A stretch of 64,000 bases of DNA from SZUA-229 sp964531165 (GTDB lineage: Bacteria; Pseudomonadota; Gammaproteobacteria; SZUA-229), in contig CAZHEA010000007.1 in the NCBI GenBank assembly GCA_964531165.1, positions 1-64,000 of the forward strand, in the 5' to 3' direction. The notes under the pieces are model-generated. The model ran no database searches. It was not told the origin of the DNA and was given only the letters and a program-made list of their open reading frames with translations. Below, one piece after another: positions 35,743-44,749 of this stretch (within the stretch, counting starts at the first letter, position 1; the number at the start of each line of letters is the position of its first letter). A program made the position numbers and the translations under genes.

Positions 35743-37107
35743 CTAAATATCCAGCAGCTCACTCACCCGGCTCACTGCAATGATTTCCATATCAGCAGGC
35801 ATATCCTGGGCTTTGGGCATGTTGCCTTTGGGAATCACCGCATGGGTAAAGCCGTGTTTGGCGGCCTCTTTTAGACGTTCCTGTCCATTTGGCACTGGCC
35901 GGATTTCACCCGCCAGACCGATTTCACCGAAGGCAAAAAGTTTTTGCGGCAGTGGCTTATCGCGAAAACTCGATAAAATAGACAACAGCATTGCCGCGTC
36001 CGCCGCAGTTTCGGTAACCCGTACGCCGCCGACAATATTAATAAACACATCCTGATCATGCATGGGAATGCCGCCATGGCGATGCAGTACCGCCAGTAGC
36101 ATGGATAGCCGGTTCTGATCCAGCCCTAAAGTGACTCGTCGGGGATTGCCTAAATGGGATTCATCCACCAGTGCCTGCACTTCGACTAATAGCGGGCGAT
36201 TGCCTTCACGGGTAACGGTAATCATGCTGCCGGCTACCGGTTCGTCGTGGCGCGATAAAAAGATGGCAGACGGGTTGCTGACGGTTTTCAAACCGGTTTC
36301 GGTCATCGCAAACAGCCCCAGTTCATTGACCGCGCCAAAGCGATTTTTAATCGCACGAATCATGCGATAACGTTCGCCTGAATCGCCCTCAAAATACAGC
36401 ACCGTATCTACCATATGCTCAAGTACCCGCGGGCCGGCAAGGGTGCCTTCTTTGGTGACGTGGCCCACCAGAAATAATGCGGTATTGGTTTGCTTGGCAA
36501 AGCGCACCAGTTGCGCTGCACTCTCTCTTACTTGCGCCACAGCACCCGGTGCAGATTGTAATAACTCGGTGTAAATGGTCTGAATTGAGTCGATCACCAT
36601 TACCTGTGGTTTAGCCTGTTTGGCGAGTTGTAAAATACGTTCGACGCAGGTTTCCGCCAGCAGCTGAAATTTATCATCGCCTAAATTTAAACGCCGTGCG
36701 CGTAGCGTTACCTGTTGTAACGACTCTTCACCGGTGACGTATAATGCGTTCATCTTGTCGCCTAATGTGGCGAGGGTCTGGGTGAGCAATGTGGATTTGC
36801 CGATGCCCGGATTCCCCCCCATTAATACCACCGAACCCGGTACCAAACCACCGCCCAAAACCCGGTCTAATTCACTAATGCCGGTGGGGGTGCGCAGCTC
36901 CTCCTGTAGTTCGATGTCCGCCATATTCTTAACGGCGGCTTTGCCTGCATAACCAGTAAATCGGGAGCTAGTTGTGCTGGCGGTGTCTTTTTCGTAAACG
37001 CTTTCGATTAGCGTATTCCATTCACCACAGTCGCCGCATTGTCCGGCCCATTTATTGTGTACTGATCCGCAGCTGCTGCATAAATATTGAAGTTTGGTTT
37101 TCGCCAT
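35743..37107 (-). CDS. radA: DNA repair protein RadA
   Basis: 454 residues, full length. N-terminal zinc finger Cys10-x2-Cys13...Cys24-x2-Cys27; RecA-like core with Walker A GGNPGIGKSTLLTQ and the RadA-specific IKNRFG motif near 254; the C-terminal Lon-like domain contains DVFINIVGGVRVTETAADAA. RadA drives branch migration during recombination. It is separated from corB by a MITE-like element. Confidence 0.97.
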   Translation of the reverse strand: MAKTKLQYLCSSCGSVHNKWAGQCGDCGEWNTLIESVYEKDTASTTSSRFTGYAGKAAVKNMADIELQEELRTPTGISELDRVLGGGLVPGSVVLMGGNPGIGKSTLLTQTLATLGDKMNALYVTGEESLQQVTLRARRLNLGDDKFQLLAETCVERILQLAKQAKPQVMVIDSIQTIYTELLQSAPGAVAQVRESAAQLVRFAKQTNTALFLVGHVTKEGTLAGPRVLEHMVDTVLYFEGDSGERYRMIRAIKNRFGAVNELGLFAMTETGLKTVSNPSAIFLSRHDEPVAGSMITVTREGNRPLLVEVQALVDESHLGNPRRVTLGLDQNRLSMLLAVLHRHGGIPMHDQDVFINIVGGVRVTETAADAAMLLSILSSFRDKPLPQKLFAFGEIGLAGEIRPVPNGQERLKEAAKHGFTHAVIPKGNMPKAQDMPADMEIIAVSRVSELLDI

Positions 37108-37167
37108 TTATCTGTTCCTGTTTTTAAAGTTTGCCATGGTGTATCGATTTAAACTTTTGTAGATGCG

Positions 37168-37306
37168 AAAAGCATGTTGTTCGCAAATGAGCGCGAATCA
37201 ACGTTAATAAAAGCAAAAGCATTAACTGCAAATATACTCGTGAGCTGCGGGTTCAAAAAATATAAAATTTGCGTGTTTTGCGTTCATTTGCGGACAATAT
37301 GCTTTT
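37168..37306. repeat. MITE-like element, 139 bp
   Basis: The left arm starts AAAAGCATGTTGTTCGCAAA; the right arm, read as its complement, starts AAAAGCATATTGTCCGCAAA and continues TGAACGCAAAACACG. The arms are inverted copies over about 38 bp with few mismatches. It has no coding frame and shares its arms with 41894-42030. Confidence 0.75.
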
Positions 37307-37308
37307 GT

Positions 37309-38613
37309 TTAGTTTGTGTCTGAGGAAGATTCAACCTCAGTATTATCTTCATTTGAGATTAATCGAGGCATCAATCGCGCCATCTGCACTGCATTGTTTT
37401 GGGTTTTTATTACTTCTATTGGATGTCTGGCAATTAAAAAACTGGTGCCGGTGGTGGGAATAGATTGTAGATGTTCCAGAATTAAGCCGTTTAATGTTTT
37501 CGGGCCGTCAGTGGGCAGGCTAATATCGAGGCTGCGATTAATTTCCCGAATATGGGTGTTGGCGGAAATTAAATAGCTGCCATCATCCTTCGCAATTATA
37601 TTGCTGTTATTAATAGGGGAGTCGGTGGTGAACTCGCCGACTACTTCTTCGAGAATGTCTTCCAGTGTCACCAGCCCCTGAATATCGCCATATTCATCTA
37701 CTGCTAAAGCCGTGCGTCGTTTGTTTTTCTGAAAGTTAATTAATTGTTGATACAGTGATGTGCCTTCCGGAATAAAGTAGGCTTCGCGAATCTGGGTTTC
37801 TAAATTTTCTTTAGTGAGTTCGTTACGACTTAATAAACTGATGACCCGGCGCATGTGAATAATGCCCAGAATATTGTTGATATCGTCGCGATAAACCGGC
37901 AGACGTGTGCGCTGGCAGGTAGTTAAATCATCGACAATATCATCCCAGTTTTCATTCAGATCCAGTGCGGTGATTTCATTACGTGGCACCATAATATCAT
38001 CGACGGTAGCGTGTTCCAGGTTGAGCAGGCCCAGTAGCATGTCCTGGTGTTTTTGAGGCACCAGCTGTTTGGCTTCCATGACTACGCTGCGCAACTCTTC
38101 AACGCTGACACCTTCGTCCTCAGTTTTTTCCGGGTTAACGCCAAAGGCTTTTAATAGGGCATTGGCAATTAAGTTTACGACATACACTAATGGATAAATG
38201 GCTTTTAATAGCGGGGTGTAAACGTAAGCGGCAGGAAAGGCGATGCGTTCCGGGTGCAAAGCGGCCAGTGTTTTGGGTGCAACCTCTGCAAAAATCAATA
38301 TTACAAAAGTCAGTGCTCCGGTGGCGATTGCTATGCCGGCTTCGCCGAAATGCCGTAGTGCCAGAATGGTTGCAATTGCGGACGCTAGAATATTTACGAA
38401 GTTATTGCCGAGTAAAATCAGACCGAGTAAGCGGTCTGGTCGTTCCAGCAAACGCATCGCGAGCTTAGCGCCGCGGCTGCCTTTATCAGCGAGAAATTTC
38501 AGGCGATATCGGTTCAGTGACATCAGCCCGGTTTCGGAGCTGGAGAAAAATGCGGAGAGTAAAATCAGCAAACCCAGAATAATATACAGGGTGCCGTCAG
38601 AGAGATGGCTCAT
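37309..38613 (-). CDS. corB: CNNM/CorC-family membrane protein with CBS domains
   Basis: 434 residues. The N-terminal DUF21/CNNM domain (about 10-190) has four hydrophobic segments and the SSSETGLMSLNRYRLKFLAD signature. A CBS pair follows (VDDIMVPRNEITALD, near 207; RRTALAVDEYGDIQGLVTLE, near 310) and a CorC_HlyC transporter-associated domain closes the protein. E. coli CorB (YfjD) is the closest known form; these proteins are linked to Mg2+/Co2+ handling. Its stop is 8 bp from ypjD's start region in the order ypjD-corB, as near ffh in E. coli. Confidence 0.93.
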   Translation of the reverse strand: MSHLSDGTLYIILGLLILLSAFFSSSETGLMSLNRYRLKFLADKGSRGAKLAMRLLERPDRLLGLILLGNNFVNILASAIATILALRHFGEAGIAIATGALTFVILIFAEVAPKTLAALHPERIAFPAAYVYTPLLKAIYPLVYVVNLIANALLKAFGVNPEKTEDEGVSVEELRSVVMEAKQLVPQKHQDMLLGLLNLEHATVDDIMVPRNEITALDLNENWDDIVDDLTTCQRTRLPVYRDDINNILGIIHMRRVISLLSRNELTKENLETQIREAYFIPEGTSLYQQLINFQKNKRRTALAVDEYGDIQGLVTLEDILEEVVGEFTTDSPINNSNIIAKDDGSYLISANTHIREINRSLDISLPTDGPKTLNGLILEHLQSIPTTGTSFLIARHPIEVIKTQNNAVQMARLMPRLISNEDNTEVESSSDTN

Positions 38614-38620
38614 GTTATTG

Positions 38621-39427
38621 TCAGTTGAGTACGATGAATTCGAGAACGAACTTACTGCCGAAATACGCCAGCATTAAGCTGACAAAGCCACTTAATGTCC
38701 AGCGAATGGCGGTGCGTCCACGCCAGCCAATAGTAAACCGGCCAATCAGTAACGTCGCAAACACCAGCCAGGCAATAATGCTGAGCACAGTCTTATGTAT
38801 GAGATGTTGTGCGAATAAATCTTCGAGAAAAATAAAGCCACTGAAAAGCGCCATTGTTAAGCCAATAAAACCTGCCAGAATAAAATCAAACAGTAGCTTT
38901 TCCATGACCTGTAAAGGCGGTAGCTTTTTCATTAAACCACCGGGGTGGTGATTGTGCAGCATGCGATTTTGCAGTGATAACACAATTGACATGCAAGCGG
39001 CGAACCCCAGCAGGCTATACGCAACAATTGATACAAGGACATGAATTTTCAAACCCTGTGGTGCATTATATGCCAGCATGTAACTGGAGGGCGTCATGCT
39101 TTGTAATAAAAGAGTAATGCCTGAAATGGGTAAGATAACCACTGCTAATATTTCAGTGCGCCGCTGTATTGATATCAATAATACCAGCCAGCTGATAATC
39201 ATGGCGACAGAGGATGCAGCATCGAAAAAACCAAACTGAAAACCATTCACGCCAAATAAGTTTTTATAAAGAATAAAGCCATGCAGAATCACCGCGGCAA
39301 AACCCGGCAATAGTAAATAGGCAATGGGTTTTTGATTGAAAAAAGTATCACCCTTCAGGCGCAAAAAAAGCCCCAGTGTGGATACCAGATAAAGGGTAAA
39401 AGCGATAAGCCCGGTGATTGCGTTCAT
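38621..39427 (-). CDS. ypjD: CcsA/HemX-like inner-membrane protein YpjD
   Basis: 268 residues with eight hydrophobic segments and a cytochrome c assembly (CcsA-like) core: IHVLVSIVAYSLLGFAACMS near 129 and HKTVLSIIAWLVFATLLIGR near 210, each with a conserved His. In E. coli ypjD lies next to ffh and corB; the same neighbourhood is seen here. Role in haem/cytochrome biogenesis or cation resistance is not settled. Confidence 0.9.
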   Translation of the reverse strand: MNAITGLIAFTLYLVSTLGLFLRLKGDTFFNQKPIAYLLLPGFAAVILHGFILYKNLFGVNGFQFGFFDAASSVAMIISWLVLLISIQRRTEILAVVILPISGITLLLQSMTPSSYMLAYNAPQGLKIHVLVSIVAYSLLGFAACMSIVLSLQNRMLHNHHPGGLMKKLPPLQVMEKLLFDFILAGFIGLTMALFSGFIFLEDLFAQHLIHKTVLSIIAWLVFATLLIGRFTIGWRGRTAIRWTLSGFVSLMLAYFGSKFVLEFIVLN

Positions 39428-39714
39428 TAAATTTAGCGGTGACTCATTTTAATTATTTAGTGCGGACATTATAGGGTAAAGCAGTGAGCGGTGGAAAGGC
39501 AATAATATTTAGTATCACATGAATAAGGGTTAAATATTGCCCGCTCGGGGTTTTTGTATGCCAATCAAAGCGGGTAATGTACAAAAAACCGTTAAGTTCA
39601 TCAATTTACTGCGTTTATTTAACGGTAATTCTCTATAGCCGTGCTAGCATCTAATATAAATGCTGGGTATTTTATTCGGCTGTTGAAGTAATAAGGTCTT
39701 TCGGGAGACCAAAA

Positions 39715-40485
39715 ATGAAATTACGTGTTCTGGGGTGTAGTGGCGGCATCGGTAAAGGTCTGCATACTTCAACTTATATGATCGATGACGATATTTTGCT
39801 GGATGCGGGTACCGGCGTGGGCGATCTGTCGCTGTATGAAATGCATAAAATCAGGCACGTGTTCATTACCCATAGCCATATGGACCATGTATTAAGCATT
39901 CCGTTACTGGTGGACACTCTGTTTGCTGAGTTGCAGGAACAGCCGTTACGGGTTTATGCCCGAACCGAAACGATTGAGGTGCTTAAAAAGCATATCTTCA
40001 ACTGGCAGCTCTGGCCGGACTTTACCGAATTGCCGTCTAAAGAAGCGCCTGCGCTAAAACTCATCGAAATGAATCCCGGCGAGTCGTTAACGCTTAATGG
40101 CCGGACCATAGAGATGGTGGATGTTAACCATACCGTACCGGCTTCGGCATATATAATAGAGTCAGCACAAAAAGTGTTTGCCTATTCCGGCGATACCACC
40201 ACCAATGATAATTTGTGGGCACGTCTTAATCAGTTCAAGCAGCTGGACTTTATGGTGATAGAAACCGCCTTTGCCGATGAGGAAATTGAGCTGGCTAAGC
40301 TGGCTAAGCATTATTGCCCGAGTTTACTGGCGCAGGATCTGAAAAAACTAAAACATAAAGCATGCATCGGCATATCCCATTTAAAGCCGGGAGATGAAAC
40401 GCGTATCTTTCAGCAGTGTCTCGATGCAGTAAATGCCGAACAGGACTTACGTCAGTTAACCAGTGATGACCATTTTCAGATATAA
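39715..40485 (+). CDS. MBL-fold protein, cyclic-nucleotide phosphodiesterase/RNase Z-like
   Basis: 256 residues. Starts MKLRVLGCSGGIGKGLHTST and has the metal-binding motif THSHMDHVLSIPLL near 62-75, with later ligands DVNHTVPASAYI, YSGDTT and ISHLKPG. The N-terminal glycine loop and motif layout match class II 3',5'-cyclic AMP phosphodiesterases and RNase Z-like enzymes. The exact substrate is uncertain. It is 35 bp upstream of ffh and may share its transcript. The start follows TTTCGGGAGACC. Confidence 0.82.
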   Translation: MKLRVLGCSGGIGKGLHTSTYMIDDDILLDAGTGVGDLSLYEMHKIRHVFITHSHMDHVLSIPLLVDTLFAELQEQPLRVYARTETIEVLKKHIFNWQLWPDFTELPSKEAPALKLIEMNPGESLTLNGRTIEMVDVNHTVPASAYIIESAQKVFAYSGDTTTNDNLWARLNQFKQLDFMVIETAFADEEIELAKLAKHYCPSLLAQDLKKLKHKACIGISHLKPGDETRIFQQCLDAVNAEQDLRQLTSDDHFQI

Positions 40486-40520
40486 TCCCCACTTTCTAAT
40501 AGCCGAATTTTTTAAATACC

Positions 40521-41879
40521 ATGTTTGATAGCCTAAGCGATCGCCTTTCCAGAACCATCAAAAACCTGCGTGGCCAGGGTCGAATTACTGAAGATAATAT
40601 AAAAGAGACGATGCGTGATGTGCGCATGGCATTGCTCGAAGCCGATGTAGCGCTACCAGTGGTGCGTGATTTTGTTGACCGGGTGAAGCAGCGAGCTGTC
40701 GGCCAGGAAGTGATGAGCAGTCTGTCGCCAGGTCAGGCGCTGATCAAAATAGTCAATGACGAGCTGGTTGCGACGATGGGTGCGGCCAATGAAGAATTAA
40801 ATCTGGCGGCGCAGCCACCGGCAGTTGTATTAATGGCGGGCTTGCAGGGTGCGGGTAAAACTACCACTGTAGCCAAGTTGGCAAAGTTGCTGCAGGAGCG
40901 TCATAAAAAGAAAGTCATGGTGGTGAGTTGCGATGTGTATCGTCCGGCGGCGATTAAGCAGTTGCAGACACTGGCCGATCAGGTGGGTGCAACATTCTAT
41001 CCCAGCGAAAAAGAACAGAATCCGGTAGATATTGCAACAGCCGCCCTCGATGCGGCTAAAAAGCAGTTTCAGGATGTGCTGTTAGTGGATACTGCCGGTC
41101 GATTGCACATCGATGAAGAAATGATGGGTGAGATTCAGCAGATTCATCAGGCGGTGAACCCGGTGGAAACCCTGTTTGTGGTCGACAGTATGACGGGTCA
41201 GGATGCGGCAAATACGGCTAAAGCCTTTAATGAAGCCTTAGAGCTGACCGGTGTTGTATTAACGAAAACCGATGGTGATGCCCGGGGTGGCGCCGCTTTA
41301 TCGATTCGCCAGATCACCGGCAAGCCGATTAAGTTTTTGGGCGCCGGCGAAAAAGTCGATGCATTGGAGCCATTTTATCCCGATAGATTAGCTTCAAGAA
41401 TTCTTGGCATGGGTGATGTACTCAGTCTGGTAGAAGAAGTACAGCGTTCGGTAGATGTAAAAGAGGCTGAAAAGCTCACCGCCAAATTCAAAAAAGGTGC
41501 GGGTTTTGATTTCAATGACCTGAAATCACAGATGGAACAGATGATGAATATGGGTGGTCTCACCGGTTTAATGGACAAGATGCCGGGCATGGGAGGCAAA
41601 ATGGCCGCCATGAAAGACAAGGTAGGAGATAAAGATGTAAAGCGATTGATTGCGATTATTCAGTCAATGACCCCGCAGGAACGCTCTTTCCCGGATATGA
41701 TTAAAGGTTCACGTAAAAAACGTATCGCTGCTGGTGCTGGTGTGCAGGTGCAGGAAGTGAATAAGCTGATGAAACAGCAGATGCAGATGAAAAAGATGAT
41801 GAAGAAAATGAAAGGCGGCGGCATGAAAAAAATGATGCGGATGATGCAGGGAAAGATGCCGCCGGGTATGGGGATGTAA
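40521..41879 (+). CDS. ffh: Signal recognition particle GTPase
   Basis: 452 residues. NG domain with G1 GLQGAGKTTTVAKL (about 109-122), DTAGRLHIDEEMM and TKTDGDARGGAAL; C-terminal M domain very rich in Met (for example MKKMMKKMKGGG and MMRMMQGKMPPGMGM), which binds signal sequences and SRP RNA. Targets membrane proteins co-translationally. In the usual order ffh-rpsP-rimM-trmD-rplS, though here a MITE-like element separates it from rpsP. Confidence 0.98.
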   Translation: MFDSLSDRLSRTIKNLRGQGRITEDNIKETMRDVRMALLEADVALPVVRDFVDRVKQRAVGQEVMSSLSPGQALIKIVNDELVATMGAANEELNLAAQPPAVVLMAGLQGAGKTTTVAKLAKLLQERHKKKVMVVSCDVYRPAAIKQLQTLADQVGATFYPSEKEQNPVDIATAALDAAKKQFQDVLLVDTAGRLHIDEEMMGEIQQIHQAVNPVETLFVVDSMTGQDAANTAKAFNEALELTGVVLTKTDGDARGGAALSIRQITGKPIKFLGAGEKVDALEPFYPDRLASRILGMGDVLSLVEEVQRSVDVKEAEKLTAKFKKGAGFDFNDLKSQMEQMMNMGGLTGLMDKMPGMGGKMAAMKDKVGDKDVKRLIAIIQSMTPQERSFPDMIKGSRKKRIAAGAGVQVQEVNKLMKQQMQMKKMMKKMKGGGMKKMMRMMQGKMPPGMGM

Positions 41880-41893
41880 GGTTAAATTCAAAA

Positions 41894-42030
41894 GCAGTTT
41901 TTGTCCGCGAATGAACGCAAATGAACGCGAATAAAAGCAAAAGCAGATGAATTTATATAGAGGTGTGGTGTGCATTAGGCACACAAACCAAAACTTTGCG
42001 TTTATTTGCGTTCATTCGCGGACAACCTGC
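41894..42030. repeat. MITE-like element, 137 bp
   Basis: Left arm GCAGTTTTTGTCCGCGAATG; the right arm, read as its complement, starts GCAGGTTGTCCGCGAATGAA and continues CGCAAATAAACGC. The arms are long inverted copies; the centre is a GTGTGCATTAGGCACAC palindrome. It sits between ffh and rpsP. Confidence 0.78.
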
Positions 42031-42163
42031 ATCTTAAAAAAACCTAAATTAGGGCTTGCTACTATCCCTAAAAACCACTAAAATCCCGCTTTTCCCGAGA
42101 CCCGAATTACTATTTCGGCTCTTTGAGTGGAACACAGATTAACTAATTTAGAGATTGATACTA

Positions 42164-42421
42164 ATGGTAACGATTCGTTTATCACGCGGCGGCGCTAAGA
42201 AAAAACCTTTTTATCATGTAGTTGTAACAGACTCACGTATGCCACGTGACGGTCGTTACATCGAACGTGTAGGTTTCTTTAACCCTATGGCTAAAGGCGC
42301 AGAAAAGAACCTTGAAATAAGCATTGATCGTATTGATCATTGGGTTGGCCAGGGTGCAGGTACGTCTGATCGTGTTGCGCAGCTGGTTAAGCAAGCACGT
42401 AAAGCGGCTACTGCTGCCTAA
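42164..42421 (+). CDS. rpsP: 30S ribosomal protein S16
   Basis: 85 residues from ATG 42164, giving the standard MVTIRLSRGGAKKKPFY N-terminus; a TTG at 42155 is not needed. The following VVTDSRMPRDGRYIERVGFF is the S16 signature. First gene of the rpsP-rimM-trmD-rplS operon. Confidence 0.98.
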   Translation: MVTIRLSRGGAKKKPFYHVVVTDSRMPRDGRYIERVGFFNPMAKGAEKNLEISIDRIDHWVGQGAGTSDRVAQLVKQARKAATAA

Positions 42422-42447
42422 AACCTTTTTGTGTGGCAGGCGGGCTA

Positions 42448-42981
42448 ATGGCTGAGCAGGCTACAACAAATGGTTTGGATGAAAATCAACTAATTTCGCT
42501 GGGTAATATATCCGGCGTTTTTGGTGTGAAGGGCTGGGTAAAAGTACATTCTTTTACCGACCCGCGAGAAAAAATAGTTAAGTACGACAGCTGGCAGGTT
42601 AAATACCAGGGTAAGTGGCAGGAAGTTAAGCTGAGTGGCGGTAAACGCCAGGGTAAAACTGTTGTCGCTAAAATTGTCGGGCTTGATGACCGTGATGAAG
42701 CGATTCTTTATCAGGGGGCTGAAATTGCGATTTATCCGCGGCAGTTAGATACGTTGCAAGCGGATGAGTACTACTGGCACCAGCTTACAGGTCTAAAAGT
42801 CATTACTGTTGAAGGTGTTGATTTAGGTACGGTACATCACTTGCTGGAAACCGGTGCGAATGATGTACTGGTAGTGAGGGGTGATCGGGAACGCCTGATT
42901 CCATTTACTATGGGTAATGCAGTAACCGCGGTAGACCTTTCAACAGAGACGATTACGGTTGACTGGGATCCTGAGTTTTAA
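42448..42981 (+). CDS. rimM: Ribosome maturation factor RimM
   Basis: 177 residues from ATG 42448, preceded by GGCGGG; a GTG at 42433 is an alternative. N-terminal RimM domain with ISLGNISGVFGVKGWVKVHS and a PRC-barrel C-terminal half containing EYYWHQLTGLKV. Assists 16S rRNA/S19 maturation. Lies 26 bp after rpsP. Confidence 0.96.
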   Translation: MAEQATTNGLDENQLISLGNISGVFGVKGWVKVHSFTDPREKIVKYDSWQVKYQGKWQEVKLSGGKRQGKTVVAKIVGLDDRDEAILYQGAEIAIYPRQLDTLQADEYYWHQLTGLKVITVEGVDLGTVHHLLETGANDVLVVRGDRERLIPFTMGNAVTAVDLSTETITVDWDPEF

Positions 42982-42983
42982 AA

Positions 42984-43104
42984 GAGAATATGAGAATGAA
43001 ATTTCTCATATTCGTCATCCCCGAATGTTTGTGTCGGTGATCCAGTGACTTAAAGGCGCTAGATTCCCGACCAATGATATAAACATGGGCATTCGGGAAT
43101 AACG
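42984..43104. repeat. Hairpin plus CCAGTGACTT-type repeat between rimM and trmD
   Basis: GAATATGAGAA pairs with TTCTCATATTC at about 42987-43012. From 43014, GTCATCCCCGAATG and the inverted CATTCGGGAATAACGG (ending 43104) bracket TCGGTGATCCAGTGACTT. Related pieces lie at 46767-46806 and 57947-58035. It interrupts the ribosomal operon. Confidence 0.65.
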
Positions 43105-43112
43105 GAAAGAAC

Positions 43113-43856
43113 ATGAAATTTGATGTCGTAACTCTTTTCCCCGAAATGGTAGAAAGCGTTGCGAATATCGGTGTACTGGGCAGGGCGATTAAAAACGGCC
43201 AGATTCAGCTAAACAGCTGGAACCCCAGGGACTACACAACAGATAAGCATCGCACCGTCGACGATCGCCCCTACGGAGGTGGTCCCGGCATGCTAATGAA
43301 AGTGCAACCACTGAAGTTAGCAATAGAGGATGCGAAACAGGCGGCTCCACAAAGCCGAGTGATCTACATGAGCCCGCAGGGCAAAACAGTCACTCAGCAG
43401 GATGTGATAACGCTCGCCGAGCAACCGGGCTTGATTTTAATCGCCGGTCGCTACGAAGGAATAGATGAACGCATCATCGAAACCCATGTTGACGAAGAAT
43501 GGTCAATCGGGGATTACGTACTCAGCGGCGGCGAATTACCCGCGCTGGTATTGATAGATGCGATAGCGCGGATGATTCCCGGGGTACTGGGAGATGCACA
43601 ATCCGCGCAACAGGATTCGTTTATGCAGGGCTTGTTAGACTGCCCGCATTACACGCGACCGGAAGAGATTGACGGTCGCAGCGTACCCAGCGTGTTGCTT
43701 AGTGGAAACCATCGGGATATTGACCGCTGGCGATTACAGCAGAGTCTGGGGCGAAGCTGGTTAAGGCGAGCGGATTTAATCGACGCCTTAAACCTGACAG
43801 AAGAACAGAAGCAGTTGTTGGAAGCCTTTAAACAGGAACATGACAATGCTGAATAG
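43113..43856 (+). CDS. trmD: tRNA (guanine-N1-)-methyltransferase
   Basis: 247 residues. Typical TrmD trefoil-knot motifs: DDRPYGGGPGMLMK (about 50-63), YMSPQGKTVTQ, LIAGRYEGIDERI and SIGDYVLSGGELPALVLIDAI. Methylates G37 of tRNA and prevents frameshifting. In the conserved operon, though separated from rimM by a repeat. Confidence 0.98.
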   Translation: MKFDVVTLFPEMVESVANIGVLGRAIKNGQIQLNSWNPRDYTTDKHRTVDDRPYGGGPGMLMKVQPLKLAIEDAKQAAPQSRVIYMSPQGKTVTQQDVITLAEQPGLILIAGRYEGIDERIIETHVDEEWSIGDYVLSGGELPALVLIDAIARMIPGVLGDAQSAQQDSFMQGLLDCPHYTRPEEIDGRSVPSVLLSGNHRDIDRWRLQQSLGRSWLRRADLIDALNLTEEQKQLLEAFKQEHDNAE

Positions 43857-43891
43857 TATTAATAAATTTACATTATTGGTGGAGTAAGACC

Positions 43892-44236
43892 ATGAGCAAC
43901 ATCATTGCAGAGCTTAATGCAGAGCAAATGAAATCGGATATCCCTACGTTTTCGTCTGGTGATACGGTTATCGTGCAGGTAAAAGTAAAAGAAGGTGATC
44001 GTGAGCGTTTACAGGCATTTGAAGGTGTTGTAATTGCCAAGCGTAACCGTGGTTTACATTCTGCATTTACGGTGCGTAAAATTTCTAACGGTGAAGGCGT
44101 TGAACGTGTTTTTCAAACACACAGCCCGATGATTGGAAAAATTGAAGTTAAACGTCACGGTAAAGTCCGTCGCGCTAAACTTTATTATCTGCGCGGTCTT
44201 ACTGGTAAGGCAGCTCGTATTAAAGAAAAGTTATAA
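43892..44236 (+). CDS. rplS: 50S ribosomal protein L19
   Basis: 114 residues, full length: FSSGDTVIVQVKVKEGDRER, AFEGVVIAKRNRGLHSAFTV and VKRHGKVRRAKLYYLRGLTG. Last gene of the operon, preceded by TGGTGGAG, and followed 25 bp later by an intrinsic terminator. Confidence 0.98.
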   Translation: MSNIIAELNAEQMKSDIPTFSSGDTVIVQVKVKEGDRERLQAFEGVVIAKRNRGLHSAFTVRKISNGEGVERVFQTHSPMIGKIEVKRHGKVRRAKLYYLRGLTGKAARIKEKL

Positions 44237-44261
44237 GTCGTTTTTATATACGATTTGTAAT

Positions 44262-44291
44262 AAAAAAGGGGTGCTTATGCACCCCTTTTTT
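44262..44291 (+). terminator. Intrinsic terminator after rplS
   Basis: AAAAAAGGGGTGC (44262-44274), loop TTAT, GCACCCCTTTTTT (44279-44291): a perfect 13-bp stem ending in a T run. Confidence 0.92.
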
Positions 44292-44310
44292 TATGGCGAT
44301 AATAGACTGT

Positions 44311-44725
44311 CGGCGTTAGTTTTAGCTGACGATATAATATGTGATGCGCAGCGAGCAGTGGACGGGGTATGACCGGGGTTGATTTCTAATTTCCGGGGTT
44401 AATTTCCGGGGTCGGAGTCAAATTTTATATTATAGAGTGAAGTATCCGTTCATCATTGCGCGGTATAAAATTTGACTCTGACCCCTAACTATCGAAATAA
44501 AGTGTGCAGGCGTTAGCTTTAGCTGACGAGAAATCATGCATGCGCAGCGAGCAGTATTTCTGGGTGCGGTGTCAGATTTTCGGGGTTATTTCCGGGGTCG
44601 GAGTCAAATTTTATATTATAGAGTTGAAGTATCCGTTCTTCATTGCGCGGTATAAAATTTGACTCCGACCCCGAATAATACCGACCCCTAATAATAAAAG
44701 GTCGTCAGCTAAAGCTAACGCCTAC
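44311..44725. repeat. Duplicated composite repeat block
   Basis: Two direct copies, about 44311-44485 and 44508-44672, each consist of a GGCGTTAG[TC]TTTAGCTGACG segment with a conserved ATGCGCAGCGAGCAGT end, then an inverted repeat whose arms are GGGGTCGGAGTCAAATTTTA and TAAAATTTGACTC[TC]GACCCC. An inverted single copy of the first segment closes the block (44701-44725). No open frame; it fills the rplS to TPR-gene gap. Confidence 0.8.
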
Positions 44726-44749
44726 AAATTAATAATATATTGTTATCTT

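Noticed and set aside
41701..41984. Two long minus-strand frames over the ffh 3' end
   Set aside because: They are antisense to the Met/Lys-rich M domain of Ffh and the MITE-like element; the apparent His/Leu/Phe-rich proteins are artefacts of that composition.
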